NCBI GenBank assembly: GCA_002401295.1 | Contig: NVSR01000004.1 | Location: 29,952 to 61,272 of the forward strand | DNA length: 31,321 bases | Source: SAR324 cluster bacterium | GTDB lineage: Bacteria > SAR324 > XYD2-FULL-50-16 | Direction of reading: 5' to 3' | Shown here: positions 13,949 through 22,270 of the stretch, one piece after another | Layout of the letters: each line of letters opens with the position of its first letter | How positions within the stretch are numbered: the stretch's first letter is position 1 | Notes under the pieces: generated by a model | Database searches by the model: none | Told to the model about the DNA's origin: nothing | Seen by the model: only the letters and a program-made list of their open reading frames with translations | Program-made: the position numbers and the translations under genes

Positions 13949-16537
13949 ATGTCTGACGAGTTAAATGATATGATTCAAGGGTTTGTGGAAGAGTCCCATG
14001 AAGCCTTTGATGCCATTGAAAATGATCTGTTAACCATTGAATCCAATCCTGAAGATGTGAGTATCATCAATGGGATTTTCCGCGTGATGCATACGATCAA
14101 AGGAACGGCTGGATTCTTGGGCCTGGATGAGGTGAACCAGCTCTCACACAAGCTGGAATCTATTTTTGACCAGATTCGTCGAGAGGAACTCCAGATTACT
14201 TCCGATTTGATGGATACTATTTTGCCAGCCATTGATCTACTCAAATTAATGGTGTTTGAGCTCTTGGAGCACACAAAGTCCGATTATGATTTGCCAACAA
14301 CCCTGGAAACTCTGGAAGGGGTCACTCAAGAGACTTTACCGTCAGCTGGTGTTTTAAAAGTAGCAGCGATTATGGGGCCTAATTCTCCTCTGGAAGAAGA
14401 GGAAGAAGTGGTCTCTATTGATTCGGAGGTACAAAAGGAATTTGTCATCGAAGCGGAAGAACACTTAGAAGTGATTGAGGAGAATCTCCTACGCCTGGAG
14501 AAACAACCTGATGATGAGAATTCAATCAATGAGGTTTTTCGCGGAATTCATTCTATCAAGGGAACCTCTGATTATGTGAACTTGAAAAAGATCACTAAGC
14601 TTTCTCACTGCCTGGAAACAATTTTTGACCAAATCCGTAAAGGCACTCAGAGATACGACAATAATCTGGCAGATACTGTTCTGAAAGGAGTAGATCTCCT
14701 GAGAACTCTGGTTTTCATGCTGAAAATGGGAGAAAATGATTCGCTGATCCAAATTGATGACGTACTGGAACAGTTAGCCCAGTTTGTGAGAAAAAACGAT
14801 AGGCCCCCGCTGGAAAAAGTCAAACCTCCTGTGATCGTCTCGGAAAGCAATAATATTTTCAAAGCCTTTGAAAATATTAGTATGCAGCAACTCTTAGCGA
14901 TTCGCAGTCTGGGTGAAAACTTTCTCTCTAGTGAACTGGATGCTGAAGAGCTGATGGTTCTGCATCGTTCTTTAAAAACTCTGGAGAATGGTGCAAAAAA
15001 TATCAATGCGGAGCAGGTGGTTTTATTGACCTTCGAAATGGATGAGATCGTATTGGCTGTGTTGGCCGAGGAGAAAGGTCAGGTCGATATGGGAGCTCTT
15101 TTCATGCAGCAAGTCGATAGATTAGAGCGTGAGATTGAAAGACTAGTACAGAATACACCAAGTGAAGCCCCTCAGGCAGTAGCACCAAAACCAATAGCAC
15201 CAAAATCTGTGGAGCAAGAAGTACGGAGAGTGGTAGCTACTCCCAAGGTTGACCCGTCAACAACAGTACCAGATCAAGCATTAGAAAAGGTTCAGGAACC
15301 GGAACCAGCTAAAGCAAAGAAAAGTTTAGCTCCTGCCAGTAGCAGTGGTGAAATTAAAACTATGCGTGTGGATTCGGAGCGCTTGGATACTTTCATGAAT
15401 CTCATCGGTGAATTAATTATTGCTCGCAATAGCTATAATCATATCCTGAGTGAATTGATTGATCAAAAACTCCCTCCTACGATTCTTGGTGGCTTGCGTT
15501 CAGTGGAAGGTGCATTCAATCGTATTTCTGAAGACTTACAGACAACGCTGATGGAGATGCGCTTGGTTTCCGTGAAAACGGTCTTCCAGAAGATTCCTCG
15601 TATCGTCCGGGATATTTCTCGTAAGCGAAATAAGAAAATGCAGCTCCAAATGATTGGAGAGAATACTGAAATTGATAAATCAATTATTGAAATGATTGGT
15701 GATCCCCTGGTGCATATCGTGCGTAATAGTTGCGATCATGGGATTGAATCTCCTGAAGAGAGACTCAAAGCCGGTAAACCGGAAACAGGTAGTATTATTT
15801 TAAAGGCTAGCCATTTAGGCAGTGTCATAGCTATTGATATTATTGATGATGGAGCAGGGATAGATACCGAGCGAGTCTTACAAAAAGCGATTGAGAAAGG
15901 CCTGGTTTCCAAAGAAAAGGCCCCTACCTTAGATGCTAAGACAATCAATAGTTTCATCTTTCATGCCGGATTTTCCACTGCAGCTGAAGTCACGGATATT
16001 AGTGGCCGCGGTGTGGGGATGGATGTGGTCATGACTAATATTAATAAGGTTCATGGGACTGTGGAAATTGAGTCTGAAAAGGGGCAAGGAACTCAAATTC
16101 GCTTATTGTTACCTTTAACATTGGCTGTTATCGATGCTCTGGTGGTGGTTGAACAAAATCAAAAATTTGCGATTCCTCTCGAAGCGGTAAAAGAAACCAT
16201 TGAGATCAAAGAAAGTGAATTGCAATATTTGAAACAAAAAGAGGCGATTAATCTTCGAGGAAATATTATTGGTGTCTCTCGTTTGAATAAACTCTTGGAA
16301 CTGGCGAAGAATGAACCAAATCCAGATCGGGTTTTGAGCATTGTCTTTCTCCAGGTGGGAACACGTGTGATTGGGATTGTTGTGGATGACCTTTGCAATC
16401 AACAGGAAATTGTGGTGAAACCATTACAAGGCTATTTGACAAGAATCCCCGGTATTAGCGGTTCCACTATTTTGGGAAGTGGTGAAATAATTTTAATCCT
16501 TGAACCAACAGAATTAATTGATCTTTCCGCCCTTTAA
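13949..16537 (+). CDS. cheA: Chemotaxis histidine kinase CheA with two (plus one degenerate) Hpt domains
   Basis: 862 residues, longer than the usual 650-700. Hpt1 (about 1-108) has FRVMHTIKGTAG with phospho-acceptor H48. Hpt2 (about 160-262) has FRGIHSIKGTSD with H201. A third Hpt-like helical segment (about 305-400) has lysine K343 at the acceptor position. A Pro/Ala-rich linker (402-465) follows, then the dimerisation helices (about 466-545), the ATPase domain with N-box HIVRNSCDHGIE (589-600), DDGAGID (633-639) and GRGVGMDVV (687-695), and a C-terminal CheW-like regulatory domain (about 725-862, with NLRG 768-771). No receiver domain is fused. It would autophosphorylate under receptor/CheW control and phosphorylate CheY and CheB. 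It is the last che gene; metG begins 39 bases after its stop. Confidence 0.95.
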   Translation: MSDELNDMIQGFVEESHEAFDAIENDLLTIESNPEDVSIINGIFRVMHTIKGTAGFLGLDEVNQLSHKLESIFDQIRREELQITSDLMDTILPAIDLLKLMVFELLEHTKSDYDLPTTLETLEGVTQETLPSAGVLKVAAIMGPNSPLEEEEEVVSIDSEVQKEFVIEAEEHLEVIEENLLRLEKQPDDENSINEVFRGIHSIKGTSDYVNLKKITKLSHCLETIFDQIRKGTQRYDNNLADTVLKGVDLLRTLVFMLKMGENDSLIQIDDVLEQLAQFVRKNDRPPLEKVKPPVIVSESNNIFKAFENISMQQLLAIRSLGENFLSSELDAEELMVLHRSLKTLENGAKNINAEQVVLLTFEMDEIVLAVLAEEKGQVDMGALFMQQVDRLEREIERLVQNTPSEAPQAVAPKPIAPKSVEQEVRRVVATPKVDPSTTVPDQALEKVQEPEPAKAKKSLAPASSSGEIKTMRVDSERLDTFMNLIGELIIARNSYNHILSELIDQKLPPTILGGLRSVEGAFNRISEDLQTTLMEMRLVSVKTVFQKIPRIVRDISRKRNKKMQLQMIGENTEIDKSIIEMIGDPLVHIVRNSCDHGIESPEERLKAGKPETGSIILKASHLGSVIAIDIIDDGAGIDTERVLQKAIEKGLVSKEKAPTLDAKTINSFIFHAGFSTAAEVTDISGRGVGMDVVMTNINKVHGTVEIESEKGQGTQIRLLLPLTLAVIDALVVVEQNQKFAIPLEAVKETIEIKESELQYLKQKEAINLRGNIIGVSRLNKLLELAKNEPNPDRVLSIVFLQVGTRVIGIVVDDLCNQQEIVVKPLQGYLTRIPGISGSTILGSGEIILILEPTELIDLSAL

Positions 16538-16576
16538 TCAAGATTGAGTTCCAGTAATAAAAAACTAAACTTAGAT

Positions 16577-18736
16577 ATGCAAAAAAAAAAACTGATTACC
16601 TCCGCCCTTCCCTACGTCAATAACGTACCTCACTTGGGTAATATCATCGGCTGTGTCCTTTCAGCTGATGTCTATGCTCGGATCTGTAGATCCCTGGAAT
16701 ACGAGACCTTATATATCTGCGCTACCGATGAATATGGTACCGCTACGGAAAATAAAGCCAGAGAAGAAGGCCTGACACCTAAGCAAATCTGCGACAAATA
16801 CCATAAGATTCACCGGGAAGTGTACGACTTTTTTGGGATTACCTTTGACTATTTCGGTAGAACTTCTCATCCCGAGCATAGCAAGATGACTCAGGAGATC
16901 TATCGGGATATAGAAAAAGCCGGCTTCGTTGAAGAAAAAGAGACCGAACAGACTTATTGCGAAACAGATCGTATGTTTCTGGCAGATCGCTATGTTGAAG
17001 GAGAATGTCCTCATTGTGGTTATGAAGAAGCTCGCGGCGATCAATGCGACGGTTGTGGCAAATTATTGCAACCCACAGAATTGAAAAAGCCAAAATGTAA
17101 GGTCTGCGGCAATATTCCCACTCGAAAACTGACAAAACATCTCTATTTGGACTTACCTAAACTAGAAAAAAAACTGGCGGACTTTCAGCAGGACTCCATT
17201 GAAAAGGGAAAGTGGAGTAACAATGCCATTAGCGTCGCGAAAAGTTGGTTGGACAATGGACTCATGGCAAGGCCTATTACTCGTGATCTCAGTTGGGGGG
17301 TCAAAGTGCCAAGGGAAGGTTATGAGAATAAGGTTTTCTATGTCTGGTTTGATGCTCCGATTGGTTATATCTCAAGCACAATGAGAGCTCTTCCTGATAC
17401 TTGGAAGGAATGGTGGCAAAGACCGGAAGAGACTGAACTCTATCAGTTCATGGCTAAAGACAACATTCCTTTTCATACGGTTGTCTTCCCTGCCACCATG
17501 ATTGGCACGGGCAAACCCTGGACTCTCCTACATCATATCAATAGCACAGAATATCTGAATTACGAGAATACCAAGTTCTCTAAGTCAAGAGGTGTGGGGG
17601 TTTTTGGTACGGATGCGATGAGCTCCGGCATTCCCGCAGATCTTTGGAGATTCTATCTGTTATTTAATCGTCCTGAGAAGTCTGATTCCAATTTCAGTTG
17701 GGATAAATTCTTAGACGACATCAATAATAACTTTATTGATAATATTGGTAACCTGTTAAATCGAGTCTTGGTTTTCTTTCAGCGGTATTTTGATGGCGTG
17801 TTAACGGAAGTTGTATTCTCCGATGAGCAGCAAGCCTTCTTGTCTGCAGTTAAAGTACAGGAAAAAAAGATTACCGAGCAGATGGAGTCGGTAAAAATTC
17901 GTGAAGCTTTGAAGAGCATTTTAGCGCTGGGTAAGCAGGGTAATAAGTTTTTCCAGGATGAAAAACCTTGGGCCACGATTAAAACGGATCCCAAGCAGGC
18001 GAAAGCTTCTCTAACAGTGCTGATTTATTTGGTTCGAGACTTAGCTTTGATGTTATCTCCCTATATGCCTGAAACAGCCGAACGTATGCTGGCAATGATG
18101 ACAGGAGAGCCCGTTGAATTTAAAAAATTAGGCGATTGGTCCACTCTGCAAGAAGGCAAATTAGTTCAGCCGGAAATTCTATACCAAAAACTACAGCCCA
18201 AGAAAATTGAGGAATTCAAGTCGCGTTTTAATGGTATCCAGTCTGAGACACCCAGTTCTCTAGAGTCCTGGCAAAAGGTAGAGATTAAAGTTGGAGAAAT
18301 CAAAGCGATTAAGCCACACCCGACAGCTGACAGACTTTATGTGGAAGAAGTCGATTGTGGTGAAGCAAAGAATCGGACGATTGTATCGGGCTTGGTAAAA
18401 TATTATCAAGCAGAGGAACTTCTGGGGAAAAAGGTCTTAGTCGCCACTAACTTAACACCAGTAGACCTCCGAGGTGTAGTTTCTGAGGGCATGGTTCTGA
18501 CAGCAGAGAAGAGAAAAAAGGTAGAGGTGATCGATATGCAGGGAGCTCCAGTGGGAGCTTTAGTCACCCTAACTGGTGAGGAAAAGCAGGAAACGGGAGA
18601 ACTGATTTCGATTGACCAGTTTTTTGAGTGCCAGATTTCCGTGCAAGACTCTCAACTACAGATTGAAGGCAAAAGCCTAGAGGTAGAGGGGAATGCGATT
18701 CGGACACAGTTGGTTGTTAATGGCAAAGTAAAATAA
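16577..18736 (+). CDS. metG: Methionyl-tRNA synthetase with C-terminal tRNA-binding domain
   Basis: 719 residues from the ATG at 16577 (an upstream in-frame TTG at 16544 is less likely). It attaches methionine to tRNA-Met. Class I signatures are PHLGN (18-22, the HIGH equivalent) and KFSKS (333-337). Metal knuckles are formed by C144/C147, C157/C160 and C174/C177 in the connective domain. The anticodon-binding helical domain follows (about 365-540). A C-terminal EMAP/Trbp111-like tRNA-binding domain spans about 564-668, followed by a tail of about 40 residues. The strings CATDEYGTATE and CGYEEARGDQCDGCGKLL closely resemble eukaryotic-cytosolic/archaeal enzymes rather than E. coli MetG. A run of A at codons 2-5 sits right after the start. 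It appears co-transcribed with the che operon and ends at a strong terminator. Confidence 0.96.
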   Translation: MQKKKLITSALPYVNNVPHLGNIIGCVLSADVYARICRSLEYETLYICATDEYGTATENKAREEGLTPKQICDKYHKIHREVYDFFGITFDYFGRTSHPEHSKMTQEIYRDIEKAGFVEEKETEQTYCETDRMFLADRYVEGECPHCGYEEARGDQCDGCGKLLQPTELKKPKCKVCGNIPTRKLTKHLYLDLPKLEKKLADFQQDSIEKGKWSNNAISVAKSWLDNGLMARPITRDLSWGVKVPREGYENKVFYVWFDAPIGYISSTMRALPDTWKEWWQRPEETELYQFMAKDNIPFHTVVFPATMIGTGKPWTLLHHINSTEYLNYENTKFSKSRGVGVFGTDAMSSGIPADLWRFYLLFNRPEKSDSNFSWDKFLDDINNNFIDNIGNLLNRVLVFFQRYFDGVLTEVVFSDEQQAFLSAVKVQEKKITEQMESVKIREALKSILALGKQGNKFFQDEKPWATIKTDPKQAKASLTVLIYLVRDLALMLSPYMPETAERMLAMMTGEPVEFKKLGDWSTLQEGKLVQPEILYQKLQPKKIEEFKSRFNGIQSETPSSLESWQKVEIKVGEIKAIKPHPTADRLYVEEVDCGEAKNRTIVSGLVKYYQAEELLGKKVLVATNLTPVDLRGVVSEGMVLTAEKRKKVEVIDMQGAPVGALVTLTGEEKQETGELISIDQFFECQISVQDSQLQIEGKSLEVEGNAIRTQLVVNGKVK

Positions 18737-18742
18737 TGGTTT

Positions 18743-18768
18743 ACCTATGAGGCATGAGCCTCATAGGT
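18743..18768. terminator. Strong bidirectional hairpin terminator
   Basis: ACCTATGAGGC (18743-18753), loop ATGA, GCCTCATAGGT (18758-18768): an 11-bp perfect stem, between the convergent metG stop (18736) and the stop of the next minus-strand gene (18774). T-rich sequence is modest on both sides, but position and stem strength make termination of both genes likely. Confidence 0.75.
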
Positions 18769-18773
18769 ATTCC

Positions 18774-19214
18774 TCAAAAACGATAGTTGAATTGTACCAA
18801 AGGAATTGCTTTGGCGTAGGTGGCTCTTCTTCCGTCGTCGTAAGACCTTAGAACGGGGGCCGGTGAGAAGCTATTTTGAACACTTCCCTGAAATTCATCT
18901 TCCACAGGTGCTCGATAGCCTGGAACGATCATTTTCCCTTGTAACTGCACTACCCCAAAAATTGCTCCCACTAGGGCTCCTACACCGACCCCGCTTAATA
19001 CAGAGGCACGAATATCTGCATTATCGGCAAAGGGATCTAATAACCAGAGAGCGACGCCAAAGCCTGCTCCTGCCCCTGCTCCGCCTACTGAAAATAGGGC
19101 GACTGTCTTCATTGCAGGTGGCCCCTCATCTTGGGCAAAGGCTATATTTTTTCCCAAATTTAGAGGACCAAATAGAATTGAAAACAGAAGAAGTAAAAAT
19201 GCTATTTTTTTCAT
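18774..19214 (-). CDS. Small secreted/outer-membrane-associated hypothetical protein
   Basis: 146 residues. Residues 1-28 are a signal peptide (MKK, leucine-rich core, cleavage near FAQ-DE). The mature protein begins with two small-residue-rich hydrophobic stretches, FSVGGAGAGAGFGVALWLL and a GVGVGALVGAIFGVVQL segment, of the glycine-zipper kind seen in membrane-inserting envelope proteins. The C-terminus ends in PLVQFNYRF, an alternating pattern with terminal phenylalanine like the last strand of outer-membrane proteins. I do not recognise a family. It is a single gene, convergent with metG across a terminator. Its coding nature is supported by the signal peptide and the terminal motif rather than by homology. 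Confidence 0.65.
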   Translation of the reverse strand: MKKIAFLLLLFSILFGPLNLGKNIAFAQDEGPPAMKTVALFSVGGAGAGAGFGVALWLLDPFADNADIRASVLSGVGVGALVGAIFGVVQLQGKMIVPGYRAPVEDEFQGSVQNSFSPAPVLRSYDDGRRATYAKAIPLVQFNYRF

Positions 19215-19388
19215 GAATACTATTCCTGGAGAAATACAAAGAAGTAAAATAAATGAATCGATGTGCTTGGAGTCCTTGCTGCTATAATTCAGGTTACTGA
19301 CTGCTTTCTTTTATACACTGGCATTGGACATTCAAAAATCTAACCAATTTTTGCAATAATATTTTTTTTTGGCAAAATCAGTTGTTTT

Positions 19389-19428
19389 TAAAAAACAACA
19401 ACCCCCAACTCATTCTTGATAGGGGTTG
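19389..19428 (-). terminator. Rho-independent terminator of the glycosyltransferase gene
   Basis: On the minus strand, CAACCCC (19428-19422) pairs with GGGGTTG (19405-19399) around a 16-base loop and is followed by TTGTTTTTT (through 19390), a proper T-tract. It lies about 40 bases after the glycosyltransferase stop. Confidence 0.65.
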
Positions 19429-19469
19429 CTCTTATCTTTTATCAGTTAGATGGAGAGGATACCTGGAAG

Positions 19470-20600
19470 TTAAACAGGGCGCCTGCATTGCTGAAAAAAA
19501 GCTAAAGTCTCTTCAAAAAATTGTGTCAAGCTGTACTTGTTTTGGTAAGCCGCTAAGGCGGCTTTTTGGCTAGCTTGGCGTTTATCCTTTGAGGCAAACA
19601 TATATTTGAGTCCTAATACCAGTTCTTCGGCAGTCTTCTCCCTGCATAAATAACCATTGATTTGATGCTGGATAATGTCGGGCAATGTTCCTGTGGGAAA
19701 AGAAAGGACAGGAATCCCTAAGGAGAAAAATTCTACAGCTACTCGGCAATTCACTTCACTACCTAGTGAAGGAATCACTCCTAATTGTACTAACTGTAAA
19801 ATGTTACCTAAATCCTTTTGAAATCCCAGGATCTTAACCTGATTCTCCAGTTGATTTTCTTGGATCAATTCCTTGATTTGTTGTAATTCATTAGGGAATT
19901 CCTCTAAATCCTTAATGAGGAAAAGTAATTTAATCTCAGGGTCTTGAAGTGTAGCTAAAGCTTGCAGTAGAACGCGGTGCCCTTTAACCTGCTGTGTTCT
20001 CCCTACAAGGGCAATAATCTTATCCTTCTCTGTCAGCCCATATGTTTGGTAGGTGGAGATTTGAGCCGAATTCTGAGTTACTGTTGGTGAATCACCATAA
20101 TAAATAGTTTTAATTTGTTGGTGTGCCATGGGGAGATTTGTAACCCATTTTTCTACAATTTTCCCTACGGTAATAATTCCGTCACATCCCGCAGGGCCGT
20201 ACAAGCGGGCATTGATCTTATTTGCTTTGGGTGGTCGAGCCTCACCTCTAGTCTTAATGTAGGTAAGGTGAGGTCTTAACTTTCTAATGAGGCTGAATAA
20301 GAAGGAACCGTTGGATTTAAAAGAATTGATGAGTTGAATCTCCTGTTGATCAATGAAGGAGAGCAATTTTAAGCAATTACTGAATTGAGCAATGGGTGAG
20401 TTTGAGTCAAGATTTACGTCCGTCAATACGGGAATACCATGTTGCACTGCTTTATGGTGGGCTGGAGAGTCCTGATTGACCAGGACCCAAACTCGATATC
20501 CTTGTTCTTTGAAACTTCTGGCTACGTTAATAGCATAGGCTGCTTCCGCATTCCACCAACGGACATTAATAGTAAAAAGAAAATTATTTAGTTTTATCAT
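19470..20600 (-). CDS. GT-B glycosyltransferase (GT4-like)
   Basis: 376 residues with the two-Rossmann-domain layout of GT4-type enzymes. The N-terminal domain opens with a strand and the acceptor-side segment NVRWWNAEAAYAINVARSFK, then VWVLVN. The C-terminal nucleotide-sugar domain begins around 195 with KDKIIALVGRTQQVKGH, and shows LLFLIKD, VKILGFQKDLGNIL and the donor-site region EVNCRVAVEFFSLGIPVLS with GTLPDII (E-x7-E type). It would transfer a sugar from a nucleotide donor in the cytoplasm, probably for lipopolysaccharide or another surface glycan; the sugar and acceptor are unknown. AGGA lies about 10 bases upstream of the ATG at 20600. The gene is isolated, with no other glycan genes in the window. 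Confidence 0.85.
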   Translation of the reverse strand: MIKLNNFLFTINVRWWNAEAAYAINVARSFKEQGYRVWVLVNQDSPAHHKAVQHGIPVLTDVNLDSNSPIAQFSNCLKLLSFIDQQEIQLINSFKSNGSFLFSLIRKLRPHLTYIKTRGEARPPKANKINARLYGPAGCDGIITVGKIVEKWVTNLPMAHQQIKTIYYGDSPTVTQNSAQISTYQTYGLTEKDKIIALVGRTQQVKGHRVLLQALATLQDPEIKLLFLIKDLEEFPNELQQIKELIQENQLENQVKILGFQKDLGNILQLVQLGVIPSLGSEVNCRVAVEFFSLGIPVLSFPTGTLPDIIQHQINGYLCREKTAEELVLGLKYMFASKDKRQASQKAALAAYQNKYSLTQFFEETLAFFQQCRRPV

Positions 20601-20773
20601 AGATATTTTTTCCTATAGACCTCTGGACTTGTTGAGGCTATTCTTTCTTTTCAGAATTCTTTGGGTCAATGACTTTTTTAAAAAACTATTATCTTTTCTA
20701 GAGAGGTCCTTGTATTAAACTGTATTGGAATTTGAAAATATATGTTAGACCATTACTCTGTTAATGAGGTAGG

Positions 20774-21286
20774 ATGTCACCAGTCTTTTTTTTTCACGGA
20801 TTAGAAGGCAGTCCGAAGGGAGTCAAAGCCCGTTTTTTGAAAAAACATTTCCCCTCACTGCAAGTTCCGTTTTTACCACCTGATATTGAAGCTAGGCAAG
20901 AGATATTACTGCATTTGATCCGAGAGCCATCAATTTTAATTGGTTCCTCCCTTGGAGGTCTGAGTGCCATCCTTTTTGCGATGGAAAAACCTGAGTTAGT
21001 GCAGGGGATGCTACTATTGGCTCCACTAGTAGGGCTACATGATAAAACTCTGTGTACTAATGAGGAATATAAAAAAATCGAGCAAACTTACCTTCCCTCT
21101 TCAGTGCGCTGTGTTATTATTGCAGCCAAAGAGGATGAAATAATTCCTTTAGCAGCGATTCGACAATTTGCCGCGAAGAGAAGTCATCACCAATTGATTG
21201 AATTGATCGAAGTATCCGACAATCATGCCTTAAACAATTCCCTTGGAACCCTACTGGAGCAGGCACAGTACTTGGTTTCTAAATGA
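20774..21286 (+). CDS. Small alpha/beta hydrolase (YqiA/UPF0227-like esterase)
   Basis: 170 residues, the short lidless form of the alpha/beta-hydrolase fold. It begins almost directly with the oxyanion strand VFFFHGLEGSPKG (4-16). The nucleophile elbow is IGSSLGGLSA with S59, and the likely acid and base are D121 (AAKEDEIIP) and H151 (SDNHAL). This triad order and length match YqiA/YcfP-type esterases of unknown physiological substrate. GAGGTAGG precedes the ATG. It shares a strand and a 27-base gap with the following metallophosphoesterase, so the two are probably one transcript. It is divergent from the glycosyltransferase. Confidence 0.8.
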   Translation: MSPVFFFHGLEGSPKGVKARFLKKHFPSLQVPFLPPDIEARQEILLHLIREPSILIGSSLGGLSAILFAMEKPELVQGMLLLAPLVGLHDKTLCTNEEYKKIEQTYLPSSVRCVIIAAKEDEIIPLAAIRQFAAKRSHHQLIELIEVSDNHALNNSLGTLLEQAQYLVSK

Positions 21287-21313
21287 GCCATCAGGCAAAT
21301 AAAAAGATAAGGA

Positions 21314-22270
21314 ATGAATATTGATCAAGAAAAACTTCGGTTCCTAGTCAGTGAAGTCAGGAAGGTACTGGAGCAGGAAAAGGCCACTTGGAGACCGCTG
21401 GATGCTTCTGGTAAACCTGGAGGGGTGATTCTGTTGAGGACGGATATTCCCACTTTTATCGTCCCGGATCTCCATGGGCGGCAAGAGTTTCTTCCGGATC
21501 TCCTAAGTTATGTATACCAAGGCCGTAAAGTTCAGAGTTTGTTGGAGCAAAAACAGGCACAAGTTGTTTGTGTGGGCGATGGAATGCATGGGGAGTTGCG
21601 TGCCGCAGCTCGCTGGAGAGTCGCTTATGAGGAATACCAAAATGACTTTGTGGACTGCCCGGCAATGACGGAAGAGATGGAGGAAAATTTTCAAACCATG
21701 GCTAAAATCATGGAGTTGAAAATTAAGTATCCTCAATATTTCCACTTCCTCAAGGGAAATCATGAAAATATCTTTGATGAAAATAGTAATGGGAATCATT
21801 CTTTTGCCAAGTTTGCCGCGGAAGGCATGATGACCAGGGCTTTTGTCGAAAAATTCTTGGGGAAAGATTTTCTCAGTATCTACGGTAGCTTCGAAAAAGA
21901 GTTACCTCTATTAGCCCGCGGCAGGGATTTTGTTATTTCTCATGCGAGACCACGTCAGGTTTATTCACTTCAAAATATTATTAATCACCGGCAATATCCC
22001 GAGGTGGTGGAAGGCCTCACTTGGACTCGTGATAATTTAGCGGAGACAGGTGCTGTTAAGAGGATGCTGGAAATTGTTTTAGGTACTGGTCTGGGGGAAA
22101 AATATTGGTTTGCCGGTCATTGTCCTATCTCCGGACTCTACAACTTCGTGGAAAGGGAGTCGTTAATTCAGATTCACAATCCAAAATATCGCCCCTTTGT
22201 GATCGTGGATCCGACATTTCCTTTTAATCCAGAAAAGCATATTCTACTGGTTCCCAAGAGGAGAGCCTAG
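21314..22270 (+). CDS. Calcineurin-like metallophosphoesterase
   Basis: 318 residues, soluble. The binuclear-metal motifs occur in family order: PDLHGR (D52, H54), GDGMHGE (D89), GNHEN (N149, H150), ISHARP (H210) and AGHCP (H269). The insertion between the second and third motifs (about 95-145, acidic and helical) is longer than in simple phosphatases. The family includes protein phosphatases, nucleotide phosphatases and Ap4A hydrolases; the substrate here is not evident. AAGG sits unusually close to the ATG at 21314. It follows the hydrolase in an apparent two-gene operon. Its stop codon interlocks with that of the convergent aldehyde dehydrogenase in a CTAG sequence. Confidence 0.85.
   Translation: MNIDQEKLRFLVSEVRKVLEQEKATWRPLDASGKPGGVILLRTDIPTFIVPDLHGRQEFLPDLLSYVYQGRKVQSLLEQKQAQVVCVGDGMHGELRAAARWRVAYEEYQNDFVDCPAMTEEMEENFQTMAKIMELKIKYPQYFHFLKGNHENIFDENSNGNHSFAKFAAEGMMTRAFVEKFLGKDFLSIYGSFEKELPLLARGRDFVISHARPRQVYSLQNIINHRQYPEVVEGLTWTRDNLAETGAVKRMLEIVLGTGLGEKYWFAGHCPISGLYNFVERESLIQIHNPKYRPFVIVDPTFPFNPEKHILLVPKRRA

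Noticed and set aside
18806..19216. 136-codon plus-strand frame opposite the 146-residue secreted protein
   Set aside because: The minus-strand frame has a proper signal peptide and terminator arrangement; the plus frame is Arg/Leu-rich and has no start context.
19381..19399. GTTGTTTTT / AAAAACAAC palindrome as a separate operator
   Set aside because: It is better explained as the T-tract and flank of the glycosyltransferase terminator.
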